Shown here: piece after piece, positions 62,601 through 64,000 of the stretch
Layout of the letters: every line of letters starts with the position of its first letter
How positions within the stretch are numbered: position 1 is the stretch's first letter
Source of the DNA: Antitrichia curtipendula
Lineage: Eukaryota; Streptophyta; Bryopsida; Hypnales; Leucodontaceae
NCBI GenBank assembly: GCA_951230915.1
Contig: OX579637.1
Span: 7,378,001 to 7,442,000 of the forward strand
Length of the DNA stretch: 64,000 nucleotides
Direction: 5' to 3'
The notes under the pieces: generated by a model
What the model saw: only the letters and a program-made list of their open reading frames with translations
Database searches by the model: none
Told to the model about the DNA's origin: nothing
Translations under genes and position numbers: made by a program

Positions 62601-64000
62601 CATGTAGAATCCATGTGGGGATTCCATTCTTGCCGCAATATGCTAATTTTATTACGTGCATGAAGTATTAAAAGGATCCGCCATGCCCTGTAGTTTGGGG
62701 ATCGAAATTCAAATGTCATGGAATTTCTTGGCCAATTGACTATTTCCAAAAAATGTACAAGTTGTAAATAATCCCTACATGTAGAATCCCTGTAGGCATT
62801 CCCTTCTTGCCGCAATATACTAATTTTAGTACGTGCATGAAATATTAAAAGGATCCGCCATGCCCTGTGGTGTTGGGATCCAAATTCAAATGTCATGGAT
62901 ATTCTTGGCCAATTGACTAGTTCCAAAAAATGTACAAGTTGTAAATAATCCCTACATGTAGAATCCATGTGGGGATTCCATTCTTGCCGCAATATGCTAA
63001 TTTTAGTACGTGCATGAAATATTAAAAGGATCCGCCATGCCCTGTGGTGTGGGGATCCAAATTCAAATGTCATGGAAATTCTTGGCCAATTGACTAGTTC
63101 CAAAAAATGTACAAGTTGTAAATAATCCCTACATGTAGAATCCATGTGGGCATTCCATTCTTGCCGCAATATGCTAATTTTATTACGTGCGTGAAGTATT
63201 AAAAGGATCCGCCATGCCCTGTAATTTGGGGATCCAAATTCAAATGTCATGGAATTTCTTGGCCAATTGACTAGATCAAAACAATGTACAAGTTGCAAAT
63301 AATCCCCACATGTCGAATCCATGTGGGGATTCCATTCTTGCCGCAATATGCTAATTTTATTACGTGCATGAAGTATTAAAAGGATCCGCCATGCCCTGTA
63401 GTTTGGGGATCGAAATTCAAATGTCATGGAATTTCTGGACCAATTAACTAGTTCCAAAAAATGTACAAGTTGTAAATAATCCCCACATGTAGAAGCCATG
63501 TGGGGATTCCATTCTTGCCGCATTCTGCTAATTTTATTACGTGCATAAAGTATTAAAAGGATCCGCCATGCCCTGTAGTTTGGGGATCCAAATTCAAATG
63601 TCATGGAATTTCTTGGCCAATTGACTAGTTCCAAAAAATGTACAAGTTGTAAATAATCCCCACATGTAGAATCCATGTGGGGATTCCATTCTTGCCGCAA
63701 TATGCTAATTTTAATACGTGCATGAAATATTAAAAGGATCCGCCATGCTCTGGAGTTTAGGGATCCAATTTCAAATGTCATGGAATTTCTTGGCCAATTG
63801 ACTAGTTCCAAAAAATGTACAAGTTGTAAATAATCCCTACATGTAGAATCGCTGTGGGCATTCCCTTCTTGCCGCAATATACTAATTTTATTACGTGGAT
63901 GAAATATTAAAAGGATCCGCCATGCCCTGGAGTTTTGGGATCCAAATTCAGATGTCATTGAATTTCTCGCCCAATTGACAAGTTCCAAAGAATGTACAAG

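Larger units (their letters stand above)
38159..63988 (-). other. Repeat-encoded open frames, 59-residue unit, probably not genes
   Basis: On the minus strand one frame of the monomer has no stop, and since 177 = 3 x 59 it stays open through many copies. The longest runs are 63988-61325 (887 codons), 40291-38159 (710), 56452-54713 (579), 43652-42111 (513) and 58043-56553 (496). The unit contains NSMTFEFGS, RAWRILLIFHAR, KISILRQE and DYLQLVH. Runs end where a monomer has an indel or a point stop, and then reopen. Variation hits nearly all positions and changes amino acids freely (Trp/Gly, Pro/Ala, Phe/Ser, His/Tyr/Asp). I see no known domain, signal peptide or conserved start context. About 6% of random 59-codon frames lack a stop, so one of six frames being open is unremarkable. 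Confidence 0.7.
38155..64000 (+). repeat. Satellite array 2: 177-bp tandem repeat, about 146 copies, open at right edge
   Basis: GTACAAGTTG recurs at 38350, 38527, 38704 and onward every 177 bases to the window end. Each monomer reads GTACAAGTTGTAAATAA, then a dyad of AATCCCCACATG and its complement, TTGCCGCAATA, a TACGTGCAT box, GGATCC, CCCTGTAGTTTGGG, a second GGATCC, CAAATGTCATGGAATTTC and CCAATTGACTAGTT. All copies have one orientation. Similarity between monomers is higher than in array 1, and multi-monomer blocks are repeated. The unit aligns in register with that of array 1 (see findings). Confidence 0.96.

Noticed and set aside
61325..63988. An 887-codon protein gene
   Set aside because: It is the open frame of a satellite whose period is divisible by three; there is no start context, no known domain, and variation is free to change residues.
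11136..64000. Regular repeats as a CRISPR array
   Set aside because: The units are contiguous 177-bp tandem copies without unique spacers, and the surrounding genes are eukaryotic.

Overview
The window looks like nuclear DNA from a green plant lineage. It holds two large 177-bp satellite arrays separated and flanked by decayed mobile elements and multi-exon pseudogenes. Pointers to a plant are GT-AG introns, a degenerate run of the plant telomere motif TTTAGGG, and an FCP1-like domain with a DLNG motif. A piggyBac-type transposase and a DUF7869-type protein are unusual for flowering plants, so I lean towards a streptophyte alga or non-seed plant. That placement is inference. No rRNA, intact tRNA or CRISPR array is visible.

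Layout. 1-9391 holds two divergent broken genes. On the minus strand (3050 to beyond base 1) lies a protein with a coiled coil and a RING-like zinc site. On the plus strand (3612-9391) lies a four-exon gene with a DNA-methylase-like N-terminal part, a charged linker, an FCP1-like phosphatase part and a tail of 38-residue repeats. Both keep one reading frame through many single stop codons. A 370-bp stretch packed with GTCCG/CGGAC separates them. 9392-11135 is AT-rich with a small 22-bp repeat and a possible MITE. 11136-27306 is satellite array 1, about 91 monomers. 27307-37200 is an island of mobile DNA: a piggyBac pseudogene split by a 333-bp foldback MITE, a SINE-like tRNA fragment, and a long intact DUF7869-type gene with seven near-palindromes upstream. 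37200-38155 is a decayed tandem repeat of similar period. 38155-64000 is satellite array 2, about 146 monomers, running off the right edge.

The most interesting points are these. (1) The two satellites look different but align in register over the whole 177-bp unit, so they are sister families. (2) Each has its own strong dyad, at a different place in the monomer. (3) Array 2 carries minus-strand open frames of up to 887 codons made of a 59-residue repeat; I read these as a by-product of 177 = 3 x 59 and not as a protein family, and give a test. (4) The pseudogenes decay almost only by TGA and TAG stops. An internal repeat gives a direct CGA/TGA comparison, which fits loss of methylated cytosines. 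A centromeric or pericentromeric position would explain the whole picture but is not shown by sequence alone.
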